Source: Hyphomicrobiales bacterium
GTDB lineage: Bacteria; Pseudomonadota; Alphaproteobacteria; Rhizobiales; Beijerinckiaceae
DNA length: 46,301 nt
NCBI GenBank assembly: GCA_003963405.1
Contig: RXIY01000027.1
Span: forward strand, 1-46,301
Reading direction: 5' to 3'
Shown: positions 1 to 7,509 of the stretch, one piece after another
How positions within the stretch are numbered: position 1 is the stretch's first letter
How the letters are laid out: every line of letters starts with the position of its first letter
The notes under the pieces: model-generated
Database searches by the model: none
Told to the model about the DNA's origin: nothing
Seen by the model: the letters and a program-made list of their open reading frames with translations, nothing else
Position numbers and translations under genes: made by a program

Positions 1-524
1 GTATAAAACACCCAGCGCCAGCTCAAGAATTCGGCGAACCATCCGCCAAGAAACACGCCGATCGTTAAGGGCGTCATGCTCAGCACGCCCCACAATCCGA
101 CGGCCCAGGTGCGTCGGCGCTCGGGAAACTCCCTGAGCGCCAGCGATTGCGCGAGCGGGAGGGTCACACCGCCCGCGAAGCCAAGCGCAATGCGGCCCGG
201 CAGAAACGTCCAAAGGGTCTCGCTCGCTGCGCAAACACATGCGGCGCAGGCGTAGAGAAGGAACGCGACGACATAGACGCGATAGTCGCCGAAGCGGCCC
301 GAGAACCACCGCGCAAATGGCAGGCCAAGCGCCAGGCCAACCATATGGTCGGTCGTCCCCCACGTGCCGAAGCTCGGCGTGACGCCGCCAAGGCTCCCCG
401 CCACATATGGCACGGTTATCGTGTAGCCGGGGACATTGGAAAGGACGACGACTGTGCCAAGCGCTAGGGTGGCAATGAACAACCAAAGCCGCCAGCCGCG
501 TAACGGCCTGTTGTCAACGAACAT
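1..524 (-). CDS. MFS drug-efflux transporter (DHA2/EmrB-like), C-terminus outside window
   Basis: Translating the minus strand from the ATG at 524 gives an open frame of 174 residues that runs off the window edge. It begins MFVDNRPLRGWRLWLF, then a first membrane helix, then VPYVAGSLGGVTPSFGTW, and then further hydrophobic helices with loops such as RWFSGRFGDYRVYV and LREFPERRR. The IAGSLG-like segment after helix 1 and the RFGD-type loop between helices 2 and 3 are typical of 14-helix DHA2 proton antiporters of the EmrB/QacA kind. The gene is divergent from a LysR regulator at 817, a usual arrangement for a regulated exporter. The substrate cannot be predicted. The start is the first in-frame ATG. 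The family call is fairly sure; the missing two thirds of the protein cannot be judged. Confidence 0.8.
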   Translation of the reverse strand, partial: MFVDNRPLRGWRLWLFIATLALGTVVVLSNVPGYTITVPYVAGSLGGVTPSFGTWGTTDHMVGLALGLPFARWFSGRFGDYRVYVVAFLLYACAACVCAASETLWTFLPGRIALGFAGGVTLPLAQSLALREFPERRRTWAVGLWGVLSMTPLTIGVFLGGWFAEFLSWRWVFY

Positions 525-781
525 CGCGCGCCCCAGGACCGGCGCGCTCGGGGAATGACGAGTGAAGGGGCAACGCTCTCTCCAACATGTCGTTCGCAAC
601 ACAATTTCTGACTGCGTCCGGGGCGCCGGTCGCCAGCCAACTGAGCCTTGACCCCAGCCCTCAACGAAGGTGGCAGTCGCCAGAGGACCCGCCCCCATCC
701 GCCGCATTACGACGAAGCGGTTTGAGCCCCATTTCCCGAAAACAGGTTCGCATTCGATTTGCGATCAGACAAATTTGTTTT

Positions 782-809
782 ATTGAATTTAATATCAATT
801 TTTTTGATA
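782..809. promoter_or_regulatory. Probable LysR operator between the divergent exporter and regulator
   Basis: Two overlapping inverted repeats lie in an AT-rich stretch just upstream of the LysR start. ATTGA (782-786) pairs with TCAAT (795-799) and contains a T-N11-A core. TATCAA (793-798) pairs with TTGATA (804-809) across five T residues. LysR-type regulators typically bind such dyads between divergent genes and repress themselves. The remaining 525-781 region holds no gene and presumably carries both promoters. Confidence 0.55.
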
Positions 810-816
810 CTAACCC

Positions 817-1728
817 ATGGACATCAACCTTGCTCGAACCTTTCTGGTGGTGGCTGAAAGCGGAAGCTTCATTGCGTCCGCCGAGCGCCTGCACCTGACC
901 CAAACCGCCGTCAGCGCCCGAATTCGAACGCTGGAAATGGAACTCGACCGGGTGCTTTTCATTCGAAACAAGGCGGGCGCCCGACTGACGCCAGCTGGTG
1001 AACGCTTCAAGCGCTATGCCGAGACACTTGTGCAGATTTGGGAGAGGGCCCGGCAACAGGTCGCGCTTCCCGCCAACAAAGCCGACAAAATCACCCTCGG
1101 AGGCGAACTGAGCCTTTGGCATCCCTTGCTCGCCGATTGGCTAATTTGGATGCGCCTGGAGTGTCCTGACATCGCGGTCAGAGCGGAAGTCGATGCTGCG
1201 ACGCGCCTCGTCGAACGCGTCGAAGAGGGATCTCTAGACCTGGCGGTCGTCTATAGCCCGCCTCCGCGGTCTGGCCTCGTTTGCGAGTTGCTCATGGAAG
1301 AAAAGCTTGTTCAAGTGACGAGCTCGCCTGACGGAGACGTCGATCCAAGCACTTACATTTTCGTAGATTGGGGCGCCGCGTTCCAAGCTAATCATCAGGC
1401 GGCCTTCCCTGAGCTTGGTAGTCCCGCCACGTCGATTTCGCTTGGACCGCTTGCGCTGACCTTCCTTTTATCAGTCGGCGGTTCTGGGTATTTCCGCATT
1501 GGCGCGGCGCAACCCTTCATCGATGACGGACGGTTGCATCGAGTGCGAGGCGCTCCCGAGTTCTCCTACTCCAGTCACGCCGTCTACGCCGCCGGCCGAG
1601 CCGATGAAGCTCTTGCGCGTGTCAGAGAAGGCCTAAGACTCGCGGCCTCCGGCCGCGAAAAGCCAGGCCTCTTGACGGTCATTGAATCGCGGAAACGCCC
1701 AAACGATCTTTCCACCGCGGCCCGATAG
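817..1728 (+). CDS. LysR-family transcriptional regulator
   Basis: 303 residues, the usual LysR length. Residues 1-60 are a winged helix-turn-helix (FLVVAESGSFIASAERLHLT, then QTAVSARIRTLE), and about 90-290 form the periplasmic-binding-like effector domain. The ATG at 817 is preceded by the dyad at 782-809, which suggests autoregulation. It is divergent from an MFS exporter, so the likely target is that exporter, with activation or derepression by an unknown small molecule. Base composition is less GC-rich than in the rest of the window. The ligand cannot be inferred. Confidence 0.9.
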   Translation: MDINLARTFLVVAESGSFIASAERLHLTQTAVSARIRTLEMELDRVLFIRNKAGARLTPAGERFKRYAETLVQIWERARQQVALPANKADKITLGGELSLWHPLLADWLIWMRLECPDIAVRAEVDAATRLVERVEEGSLDLAVVYSPPPRSGLVCELLMEEKLVQVTSSPDGDVDPSTYIFVDWGAAFQANHQAAFPELGSPATSISLGPLALTFLLSVGGSGYFRIGAAQPFIDDGRLHRVRGAPEFSYSSHAVYAAGRADEALARVREGLRLAASGREKPGLLTVIESRKRPNDLSTAAR

Positions 1729-1813
1729 GCCGAGCCAGCGACGATGGCCGGCAGCAAAACGCGCAAATGCTCAGCGCTCGCGTTTCCACCGCAGTCCTCA
1801 CTTCAAATTGCTC

Positions 1814-1842
1814 TTGACGTCATTACATAGGCGTCCTATGCA
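1814..1842 (+). promoter_or_regulatory. Candidate promoter overlapped by a perfect palindrome
   Basis: TTGACG (1814-1819) and TATGCA (1837-1842) are separated by 17 nt and resemble sigma-70 -35 and -10 boxes. The perfect inverted repeat CATAGGCGTCCTATG (1826-1840) covers the spacer and the -10 element, which is a typical repressor position. The only coding trace downstream is a MarR-like remnant, so this may be the leftover control region of a self-repressing MarR gene. Confidence 0.4.
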
Positions 1843-2003
1843 TAAGGTATGACCTCTGTTCCGCCAGAGCCCCAAATAACCCTCGCCGGATTCGCGACGG
1901 TCTCGATCGCATCTGCGCCGTCATGCGCGCGGATCAATGGGCGATCGCCGGGACAGCCGGGCTTAATCCGACGCAGGCCCATGTGCTGACCTATATTGCG
2001 TGA
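1839..2003 (+). pseudogene. Remnant of a MarR-type regulator
   Basis: The frame 1887-2003 reads RIRDGLDRICAVM followed by RADQWAIAGTAGLNPTQAH and VLTYIA, then a stop. The pattern (helix, then LNPTQAHVL) resembles the N-terminal dimerisation and first DNA-binding helices of MarR proteins. The recognition helix and wing are missing and no good start codon lies in this frame. An ATG at 1850 is in another frame, consistent with a frameshift. The stretch 2004-2245 contains only short fragments and no gene I can support. The family assignment rests on a short segment and is tentative. Confidence 0.35.
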
Positions 2004-2245
2004 AATCAGTGCCGGCCTTCGTCATCGACGGTCAGGCGTATCACATCAATTTCGGAGCCGATCTCACCGCCCTGAAATAGCGCTCGCCCGCCTGCTATCG
2101 CGCGCGGGCCTCGGCCTAGAATGGGCTGAAAGCGACAAACGCGCAACCCATAGAAAAAGAGGGTCCAGTTATTAGCTGAAAAGGCGAGGCACAATAAGAA
2201 AACGAGAATCGGGCGCTTGACGGCGATCGCTACGGGGGGCAGGTC

Positions 2246-3640
2246 GTGAACATATCGGTTCGCCTTTTCACGGTGACGCTGATCGCGCTGCTCCCGACTC
2301 TCGCGGTGCAGGGAATTAATGAAGTTCTGCGAGCCAACGAGCGAGAGCGGGAGATTCGCAGCTCGGCCTTATCGACAGCTGAACATCGAAACGCCGAGCT
2401 AGACGGCATTGTGAACGGGATCGAACGCCTATTGGGGGCCGTTGCGGAACTGCCGGTTTCAAAATCGCTGAATCCCCTGGAGTGCACGGAGACGCTCGGG
2501 GAACTTGCCAAGCAGTATCGAAAAGACCTTGTGCTCGCCATCGCCGACCGCGACGGCACGCTCCAGTGCGCGAGCATACCTGGCAATTCAGGAGCTACGA
2601 TCGGCGATCGTAACTTTTTTGCGGAGACGCTGAAAACTGGAAAGTTCTCGACCGGCGATTACACCGTAAGCCGAATCAATGGTGAAAAGACCATCCCGTT
2701 CGCCCATCCAATTCGGAATGACAAAGAAGAGACTGTAGCGATCGCCGTCGCCTATCTGAGCTTGGACTGGTTTGCCGGTCACTTGCGCCGAGTTCCATTC
2801 CAACCTGGCGAGTCGCTTTTGATCACAGATCGGCACGGGACCATTTTGGCCGAGCTGCCCAGCGCGACCGGCCGCGTCGGAAAGAACGCAACTCCGGAAC
2901 AACTGACAATGATCCACGCCGCTTCGCCCGCGACCGCGGAGCTAAAGGACGATCAAGGCAAAGATGTAATTTACGGCTACGTTCCGATCACGGTGCCCCC
3001 GCCGGATTTATTTATTCTTTTTGGGGTCGATCGCGAGCGCGCATTTGCTTCGCTCTACGCCGAGCAGTGGCGAAGCTTTGCGCTGAGCCTTTTGAGCCTT
3101 AGCGCCGCCCTGGCGCTCGCGTGGGCGGTTGGCGCGAACGCCATCCGACGGCCCATCGAGCGGCTGCTCAAGGTGATCCGAGGATGGCAGCGGGATGATT
3201 ACCAAGTCTATGTCCCGCGACGTCTGGAAGCCCCCGAGTTCCGCGAGCTCGGCGAGTCGTTCAACCGGCTGATGGAAACCCTGCACGCCCACGAGAGAGA
3301 GCTTTCCGCAGCGAATCAATTCAAAGGTCTGATCCTTGCTATCGCTGGACATGACTTAAGACAGCCGCTGCAAATACTCATGGCTGTGTCCAGGTTGCGC
3401 AGCCGCGCGCAGGATAAAGAAGATGAAAACCGATATTTAGCGGCGGCTGATGAAGCGGTCGAACGCCTCAACAGCCAGCTTGACGCCTTGGTTACCGCGA
3501 CGCGACTCGATGAAGGGCCCCGTGACTTATTGAGCCACCATGCCGCACCCCCCATTACGAGAAGCGCCGCCGCAGCCGAGAGCAAGGGAAGGTGTGAACG
3601 AAATGCCCCACCCCTGTGCGCCGACGCTGCGATCGGTTGA
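2246..3640 (+). CDS. Sensor histidine kinase with Cache domain, truncated (no ATPase domain)
   Basis: It starts at a GTG at 2246 behind a G-rich ribosome site. Order: membrane helix (about 5-24), extracytoplasmic double-Cache sensor (about 35-270), second helix (about 278-298), HAMP (about 300-350), and a dimerisation/phosphoacceptor helix with H-box IAGHDLRQPLQIL, in which His369 is the expected phosphorylation site. After LVTATRLDEG (near DNA 3518) the sequence turns into low-complexity, unrelated residues and stops at 464. The N, G1, F and G2 boxes of the HATPase domain are absent, so the protein cannot autophosphorylate in the usual way. The coding break coincides with the end of an unrelated minus-strand fragment, suggesting a rearrangement junction near 3520-3530. 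No response regulator is next to it. It is probably a broken gene. Confidence 0.75.
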   Translation: MNISVRLFTVTLIALLPTLAVQGINEVLRANEREREIRSSALSTAEHRNAELDGIVNGIERLLGAVAELPVSKSLNPLECTETLGELAKQYRKDLVLAIADRDGTLQCASIPGNSGATIGDRNFFAETLKTGKFSTGDYTVSRINGEKTIPFAHPIRNDKEETVAIAVAYLSLDWFAGHLRRVPFQPGESLLITDRHGTILAELPSATGRVGKNATPEQLTMIHAASPATAELKDDQGKDVIYGYVPITVPPPDLFILFGVDRERAFASLYAEQWRSFALSLLSLSAALALAWAVGANAIRRPIERLLKVIRGWQRDDYQVYVPRRLEAPEFRELGESFNRLMETLHAHERELSAANQFKGLILAIAGHDLRQPLQILMAVSRLRSRAQDKEDENRYLAAADEAVERLNSQLDALVTATRLDEGPRDLLSHHAAPPITRSAAAAESKGRCERNAPPLCADAAIG

Positions 3641-3795
3641 GCGATCATTAGGGCCGCAGCCGCTCCGGTCGATGGCGGAAGCGCGCTCTGCGACGCCACG
3701 ATCTCCGGCGGTTCGGGAGACACCGACTCTTGATTTCTGACCTCGATCTCGCGGACGCAAGGATCGTCGCGCCCCGAGGGCTTCACGTGCCCCAA
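3525..3795 (-). pseudogene. Fragment of an unknown membrane-anchored protein
   Basis: The minus frame reads roughly DDPCVREIEVRNQESVS, a Pro/Ala-rich stretch, then a single membrane helix (LPLLSAAAALLVMGGAAWWL), NKSRG, and after that becomes antisense of the truncated kinase. The codon choice looks coding, and the frame continues upstream of 3795 without a clear start. I do not recognise the family. Its sudden junction with the kinase gene suggests both were cut by the same rearrangement. Confidence 0.3.
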
Positions 3796-4255
3796 GCGAG
3801 CGGATTCGCGGTGATCCTCCAGCCGCCCTCTTCCCTGATTGTCTGATCAAACACGACGGGACGGTTACGAAAACATTTGTCGCAGACAACGCGACCGTGA
3901 CAGGGAAGGCTGTTCAATATTTCTTCCTCGCGCCTTTTCATCCGATCCATGTCGGCGCCTGCCTTAAGGCTGCGCTATTGTCAGCCACTTCAGCGTCCTT
4001 GCAGGTTTGGCCCCGGAAATCTTCTAGCGCGTCCCCGATGGCGCGGCGCGTCACGCCGCTCTTCCGCAAGCGCTCAACGAGCTGGCGCCGACGTGTACCG
4101 CGGTCAGGCCGTGCTTGTGCAAGACCTCCCTGACGGGCGGTCCGACGATTTTTTGGTCGTTTGCAACGGCGCGTGACCGCCTGCCGCCTGTTACGTGGGG
4201 CGTTACTTGGCCACTACAGTGGTCAAGCGCAAATTCAGCGAATTATTGGTTTCTA
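3796..4255. other. Gene-poor, apparently decayed stretch before tRNA-His
   Basis: Only short competing frames are seen here, none with a credible start, ribosome site or recognisable domain. A minus-strand frame with RRQLVERLRKSGVTRRAIGD looks protein-like but is interrupted by stops and could not be assigned. The stretch lies directly on the 3' side of tRNA-His, where integrative elements often insert, so it may be the remains of one. Confidence 0.4.
4206..4227. repeat. Inverted repeat downstream of tRNA-His
   Basis: CTTGGCCACT and AGTGGTCAAG form a 10-bp near-perfect inverted repeat (one G/T) around two bases. It lies 29 nt beyond the tRNA-His 3' end in the direction of transcription. No T-run follows on the minus strand, so it is not a standard terminator. 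It could help processing or be a leftover protein-binding site. Confidence 0.35.
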
Positions 4256-4332
4256 TGGTACCGCCACCCCGGCTCGAACGGGGGACCCCCAGATCCACAA
4301 TCTGGTGCTCTAACCAACTGAGCTATGGCGGC
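4256..4332 (-). tRNA. tRNA-His (GTG anticodon)
   Basis: A 77-nt cloverleaf read on the minus strand, with encoded CCA (4256-4258). It starts GCCGCCATAGCTCAG, the anticodon loop is TTGTGGA in stem CCAGA/TCTGG, and the T arm has GTTCGAG. The acceptor stem pairs GCCGCCA with TGGCGGT, so the first pair is G1:U72 and the discriminator is A73. Most bacteria have G-1:C73 in tRNA-His; the G1:U72/A73 form without G-1 is the known alphaproteobacterial exception, matched there by a divergent HisRS. This is good taxonomic evidence. Confidence 0.95.
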
Positions 4333-4419
4333 CCGACGCGGCGCGAAACTATGCGCAAGCGGTCTGGATTGCAAGCGTTCTGACGCACGGGGCGGAATGT
4401 CTGCCTTTTCGACGCATTT

Positions 4420-4947
4420 TCAGGGCGTCCCGTCCTTTTGCCTGCCGGCCAGCGCCCTTTCGCCGAGCCGGATCAGCGCGGATCTCAGCGCCTCCTCCGC
4501 CACGCCCTCGGTCGCGGCTTCGGCCTTGGCGCGCGCAGCGGGGTCGGGGGCGGCGCGGGGTGGGCGGCGCGGCGCCGACCGAACCGCGAGCGCCTGCTGG
4601 CGCAGCGTGGCGCGATCGACGCAGCGCCAGCCGAGATGCGCGTTCACCCGGTCAAGAATGGCCGGGATCATATGCTGGATTTCGAGGCCGAAGCCCGGTT
4701 CCACCCGCAGGATGAGGGTCGCCGGCTCCTGGGGGCGGCCGGGCGCGGCCTTGCGGGCGCGCGCCGGCCACTGGAGACGTTCGGGCGCACAGACGTCCGC
4801 GACGCGGGCGCCGACGATCTCCGGCCAGCGCATCAGCAGCGCGGCTTCCCCAAAGCCCTGCCGCGCGGCGAGCGGGTCGATCTGCTTTTGCACATATTCG
4901 GCGAGGGGCCGGGCGAATCGCCCTTTTCCCCGTGGCGCGGCGCTCAT
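4420..4947 (-). CDS. DUF721/DciA-family protein
   Basis: 175 residues from the ATG at 4947. The N-terminal half matches the DUF721 (DciA) pattern: PLAEYVQKQIDPLAARQG, then LLMRWPEIVGARVADVCAPE, then ATLILRVEPGFGLEIQH and IPAILDRVNAHLGW. DciA is the ancestral bacterial loader/partner of the DnaB helicase, and this family also appears next to mutY in many alphaproteobacteria. The C-terminal third is an Ala/Arg-rich tail. It is divergent from mutY with only 39 bp between starts, so the two promoters must overlap the opposite coding starts or be very compact. The longer upstream frame is antisense of mutY and was not used. Confidence 0.85.
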   Translation of the reverse strand: MSAAPRGKGRFARPLAEYVQKQIDPLAARQGFGEAALLMRWPEIVGARVADVCAPERLQWPARARKAAPGRPQEPATLILRVEPGFGLEIQHMIPAILDRVNAHLGWRCVDRATLRQQALAVRSAPRRPPRAAPDPAARAKAEAATEGVAEEALRSALIRLGERALAGRQKDGTP

Positions 4948-4986
4948 GTGAGCCTTCTCCCTTGCCGGCGGGCCGGCGCGCCCCCT

Positions 4987-6060
4987 ATGGCTGCGGCGAT
5001 GATAAAGCCTTCCGCAAGCCCGCGAAAGCGCGCGGCCGCGCTCCTCGCCTGGTACGACGCCCATCGGCGCGATCTGCCCTGGCGGGCGCGGCCGGGGGAA
5101 CGCGCCGATCCTTACGCCGTCTGGCTTTCCGAAATCATGCTGCAGCAGACGACGGTCGCTGCAGTGAAAGGCTATTACGAGACCTTTCTTGCGCGCTGGC
5201 CGACGGTCGAGGCGCTGGCGGCGGCGCCGCTCGACGAGGTGCTCGCGGCCTGGGCGGGGCTCGGCTATTATGCCCGCGCCCGCAATCTTCACGCCTGTGC
5301 CGGACGAATCGCCCGCGATCATGGCGGGCGTTTCCCGCGAAGCGAAGCCGCGCTCAGAAGCCTGCCCGGCGTCGGCCCCTATACGGCGGGCGCCATCGCG
5401 GCCATCGCCTTCGATGCCCCCGCCGCCGCGGTCGACGGCAATGTCGAGCGCGTGATGGCGAGGCTCCACGCCATCGCCGCGCCCCTGCGCCAGGCGAAGC
5501 CGCGCGTCCGGGAATTGGCGGAGGCCATGCTGCCGGCCGCGCGGGCGGGCGATTTCGCGCAGGCGCTGATGGATCTCGGCGCGACCGTCTGCACGCCCCG
5601 CGCCCCCAAATGCGGCGCCTGCCCGCTTTCGACCGAGTGCGCCGCTTACGCGGCCGACGCGGCGGAGGCTTATCCGGTCAAGGAGAAAAAGGCCGGCAAG
5701 CCGAAGCGGCGCGGCGCCATCTTCATCCTGCGGCGCGGCGATTGCGCGCTCGTCGTCCGCCGGCCGGCGAAGGGACTCTTTGGCGGCATGACCGCCTTTC
5801 CGGCGACGCCCTTCGACCGCGACGCGCCGCCGGAAGCGTGGCTCGATTTCGCGCCCTGCCCCGCGAAGTGGCGGGCGCTGCCCGAAACCGTCGCCCATGT
5901 GTTTACCCATTTTGCGCTCGACGCCACCGTCTTCGTGGCGCAAACGACATCGGCGCGGCCGGCCGTCGCCGAGGGCCGCTGGGCGGCGCGGGGCGATCTC
6001 GACAAGGAAGGCCTGCCGACGCTCATGCGCAAGGCCGCGGCGGCGGCGGGGCTGCTTTGA
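4987..6060 (+). CDS. mutY: A/G-specific adenine glycosylase MutY
   Basis: 357 residues. MutY removes adenine mispaired with 8-oxoguanine. Seen in order: the catalytic Glu49 in SEIMLQQT, helix-hairpin-helix LPGVGPYTAGAIA, the catalytic Asp150 in VDGNVERV, and the 4Fe-4S ligands Cys202, Cys209, Cys212 and Cys218 (C-X6-C-X2-C-X5-C). A C-terminal NUDIX-like 8-oxoG recognition domain follows (about 235-350, with FILRRGDCALVVRRPAKGLFGGM). The start at ATG 4987 was chosen because homology begins at once (RKRAAALLAWYDAHRRDLPWR). A second ATG at 4999 is possible. It is followed by a small acidic protein gene 22 bp downstream. Confidence 0.95.
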   Translation: MAAAMIKPSASPRKRAAALLAWYDAHRRDLPWRARPGERADPYAVWLSEIMLQQTTVAAVKGYYETFLARWPTVEALAAAPLDEVLAAWAGLGYYARARNLHACAGRIARDHGGRFPRSEAALRSLPGVGPYTAGAIAAIAFDAPAAAVDGNVERVMARLHAIAAPLRQAKPRVRELAEAMLPAARAGDFAQALMDLGATVCTPRAPKCGACPLSTECAAYAADAAEAYPVKEKKAGKPKRRGAIFILRRGDCALVVRRPAKGLFGGMTAFPATPFDRDAPPEAWLDFAPCPAKWRALPETVAHVFTHFALDATVFVAQTTSARPAVAEGRWAARGDLDKEGLPTLMRKAAAAAGLL

Positions 6061-6082
6061 CGGGGCTGACGGAGGAAAGACG

Positions 6083-6343
6083 ATGGCGCGGGCGAAGATC
6101 AAGGTCGAGATGACGGAAGGCGCGATTCGCGTGCGCCAGGACGGCCGAACGCTGACGATCCACGCCGAGGCCCCCGACGCCGAATCGGGTGAGGACACGG
6201 ACTTCGTCGTGCGGCTGGACGAGATCGACCATTGGGACGCGCCCGACGAGGAGACGGAGATCGACATTGTCGACCTGCAACGGATCCTCGACGCCGTGGA
6301 GAAGGAACTCGCCAAGCACGGGCTCACGGTGGATTTCGACTAG
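6083..6343 (+). CDS. Small acidic protein of unknown function
   Basis: 86 residues, behind a strong GGAGGA site (6070-6075) and 22 bp after mutY, so probably co-transcribed. It starts MARAKIKVEMTEGAIRVRQDG, then becomes very acidic (ESGEDTDFVVRLDEIDHWD, PDEETEIDIVDLQ) and ends in a helical LQRILDAVEKELAKHG. No signal peptide or membrane helix. I do not recognise the family. The beta-rich start followed by an acidic helix resembles small binding or immunity-type folds, but that is only an impression. Confidence 0.7.
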   Translation: MARAKIKVEMTEGAIRVRQDGRTLTIHAEAPDAESGEDTDFVVRLDEIDHWDAPDEETEIDIVDLQRILDAVEKELAKHGLTVDFD

Positions 6344-6718
6344 GTTCGGCTCCGCTCCAGGCGTCTTCCGCTCGAGGCCGCACTCCGACGGAATGATCCG
6401 CTGCGACCTGTTGCCGCGCCGAATGTGTCTCGCCGACGGCGCGGAGACCCAGACAGATGCAGGGACAAAGAAAAAAGATAATATTTCAGGCGGATGAGTT
6501 TTGGCGTCCGCGCCCGCACAAGTAAATGAATAGAGACTCGACGCGGAGCGGGGCAGAATTTCGTGCTCCGGGCTTCGTTGTAAAATTGCTAATTGCGATT
6601 AAACTAACGTCTCAACAAAGAGACGTGTGCATGTCTGTGTATTCGTAAAAGCGATTGACGCAGATTGACGCTGCACACCAGAAGACTCGAAACAAGTGAT
6701 TTGAAGGCGGGCAATAAA
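6344..6718. other. Intergenic region with a hairpin
   Basis: I see no gene with support here. The stretch turns AT-richer after 6460. A perfect 7-bp hairpin, ACGTCTC (6607-6613) with GAGACGT (6620-6626), lies about 95 nt before the next gene, within its probable leader or promoter. There is no T-run, so it is not a terminator. Confidence 0.4.
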
Positions 6719-6985
6719 TTGAAAGTGCGCAATATTTTTATCTTGACCGCGCTGATGTGCGCATCCGTTGGCGAAGTCGAGGCAATGCCTTCGGCAGGAA
6801 GTTCCCTTGGCGCCACATTGGCGCAAATGGGCCCTCCGATCTCCCAGATACGCTGGTTTTGCTACGATCGTCGCAATGGCCGGTTCATCCACTGGGGAAG
6901 ATGTCGACGACCGGCGCGGCATTTCCCGCGCGTCTACTGCGCGGATCGTTATGGGCGCTTCCTGCATTGGGGCTCCTGCTTCTGA
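6719..6985 (+). CDS. Small secreted protein with a duplicated Cys/Trp motif
   Basis: 88 residues from a TTG at 6719 (a GTG at 6725 and a TTG at 6665 are alternatives). A signal peptide, LKVRNIFILTALMCASVGEVEA, is followed by a short mature chain. That chain holds two copies of one motif: CYDRRNGRFIHWGRC and CADRYGRFLHWGSC, i.e. C-x-D-R-(x)-x-G-R-F-x-H-W-G-x-C. The four cysteines probably make disulfides in the periplasm or outside. The protein ends right at the second motif. The family is not recognised. It lies 46 bp before a cytochrome c gene on the same strand. Confidence 0.6.
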   Translation: MKVRNIFILTALMCASVGEVEAMPSAGSSLGATLAQMGPPISQIRWFCYDRRNGRFIHWGRCRRPARHFPRVYCADRYGRFLHWGSCF

Positions 6986-7031
6986 CGATCGCGCGAACAA
7001 TGAAATCAATTCTGTAACGGAGGAATTGTGA

Positions 7032-7484
7032 ATGATCAGGCTGAGAGGCGCTGCGTTTCTTCCTTGCGCTATTTTGCTACAGATCGGCGCGGCCGATGCG
7101 AAAGACTCGGACGCGGGCAAAGTGGAATTCGATGCAAAATGCGCGGTTTGCCATGGCGTTGATGGAAAAGGCGATGGGCCCCTCGCCGGTCAGTTGAAAA
7201 CGCCGCCTGCCGATCTGACGCAGCTATCGAAAAAGAACGGCGGCGTTTTTCCGCTCGGCGCCGTCTACGAGAAGATCGACGGACGTCAGGAAGTCAAGGC
7301 GCATGGCACCCGCGACATGCCTGTATGGGGGTACCGTTACGCCCCTCTTCCGAGTTCTGCGCTCAGCCCGAAGCCCATGGAGTCCTGGCCTTTATCGGAT
7401 CTGCCTGATCCCGAGGCGATCATTCGCGGAAGGATTCTTGCATTAGTCGATTATCTCTACCGCTTGCAAGCGCCGAAGAAATAG
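7032..7484 (+). CDS. Periplasmic mono-heme cytochrome c
   Basis: 150 residues. A signal peptide (about 1-23, ending GAADAK) precedes KVEFDAKCAVCHGVDGKGDG, in which CAVCH is the covalent heme c site and His the proximal ligand. A Met in GTRDMPVWGYRY is the likely sixth ligand. The size and the KGDGPLAG turn fit class I c-type cytochromes. The start at ATG 7032 is supported by GGAGGA at 7018-7023. It sits between a small secreted Cys protein and a secreted serine protease, all on the same strand with short gaps. The redox partner is unknown. Confidence 0.9.
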   Translation: MIRLRGAAFLPCAILLQIGAADAKDSDAGKVEFDAKCAVCHGVDGKGDGPLAGQLKTPPADLTQLSKKNGGVFPLGAVYEKIDGRQEVKAHGTRDMPVWGYRYAPLPSSALSPKPMESWPLSDLPDPEAIIRGRILALVDYLYRLQAPKK

Positions 7485-7509
7485 ACTTTTCCTTTTCAAG
7501 TTTACAGGA

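Noticed and set aside
3897-4176. Plus-strand frames before tRNA-His
   Set aside because: No start context, no domain, competing frames on both strands; treated as decayed sequence.
4948-6327. Upstream extension of the DUF721 frame opposite mutY
   Set aside because: Antisense of clear mutY motifs; low-complexity Arg/Ala residues only.
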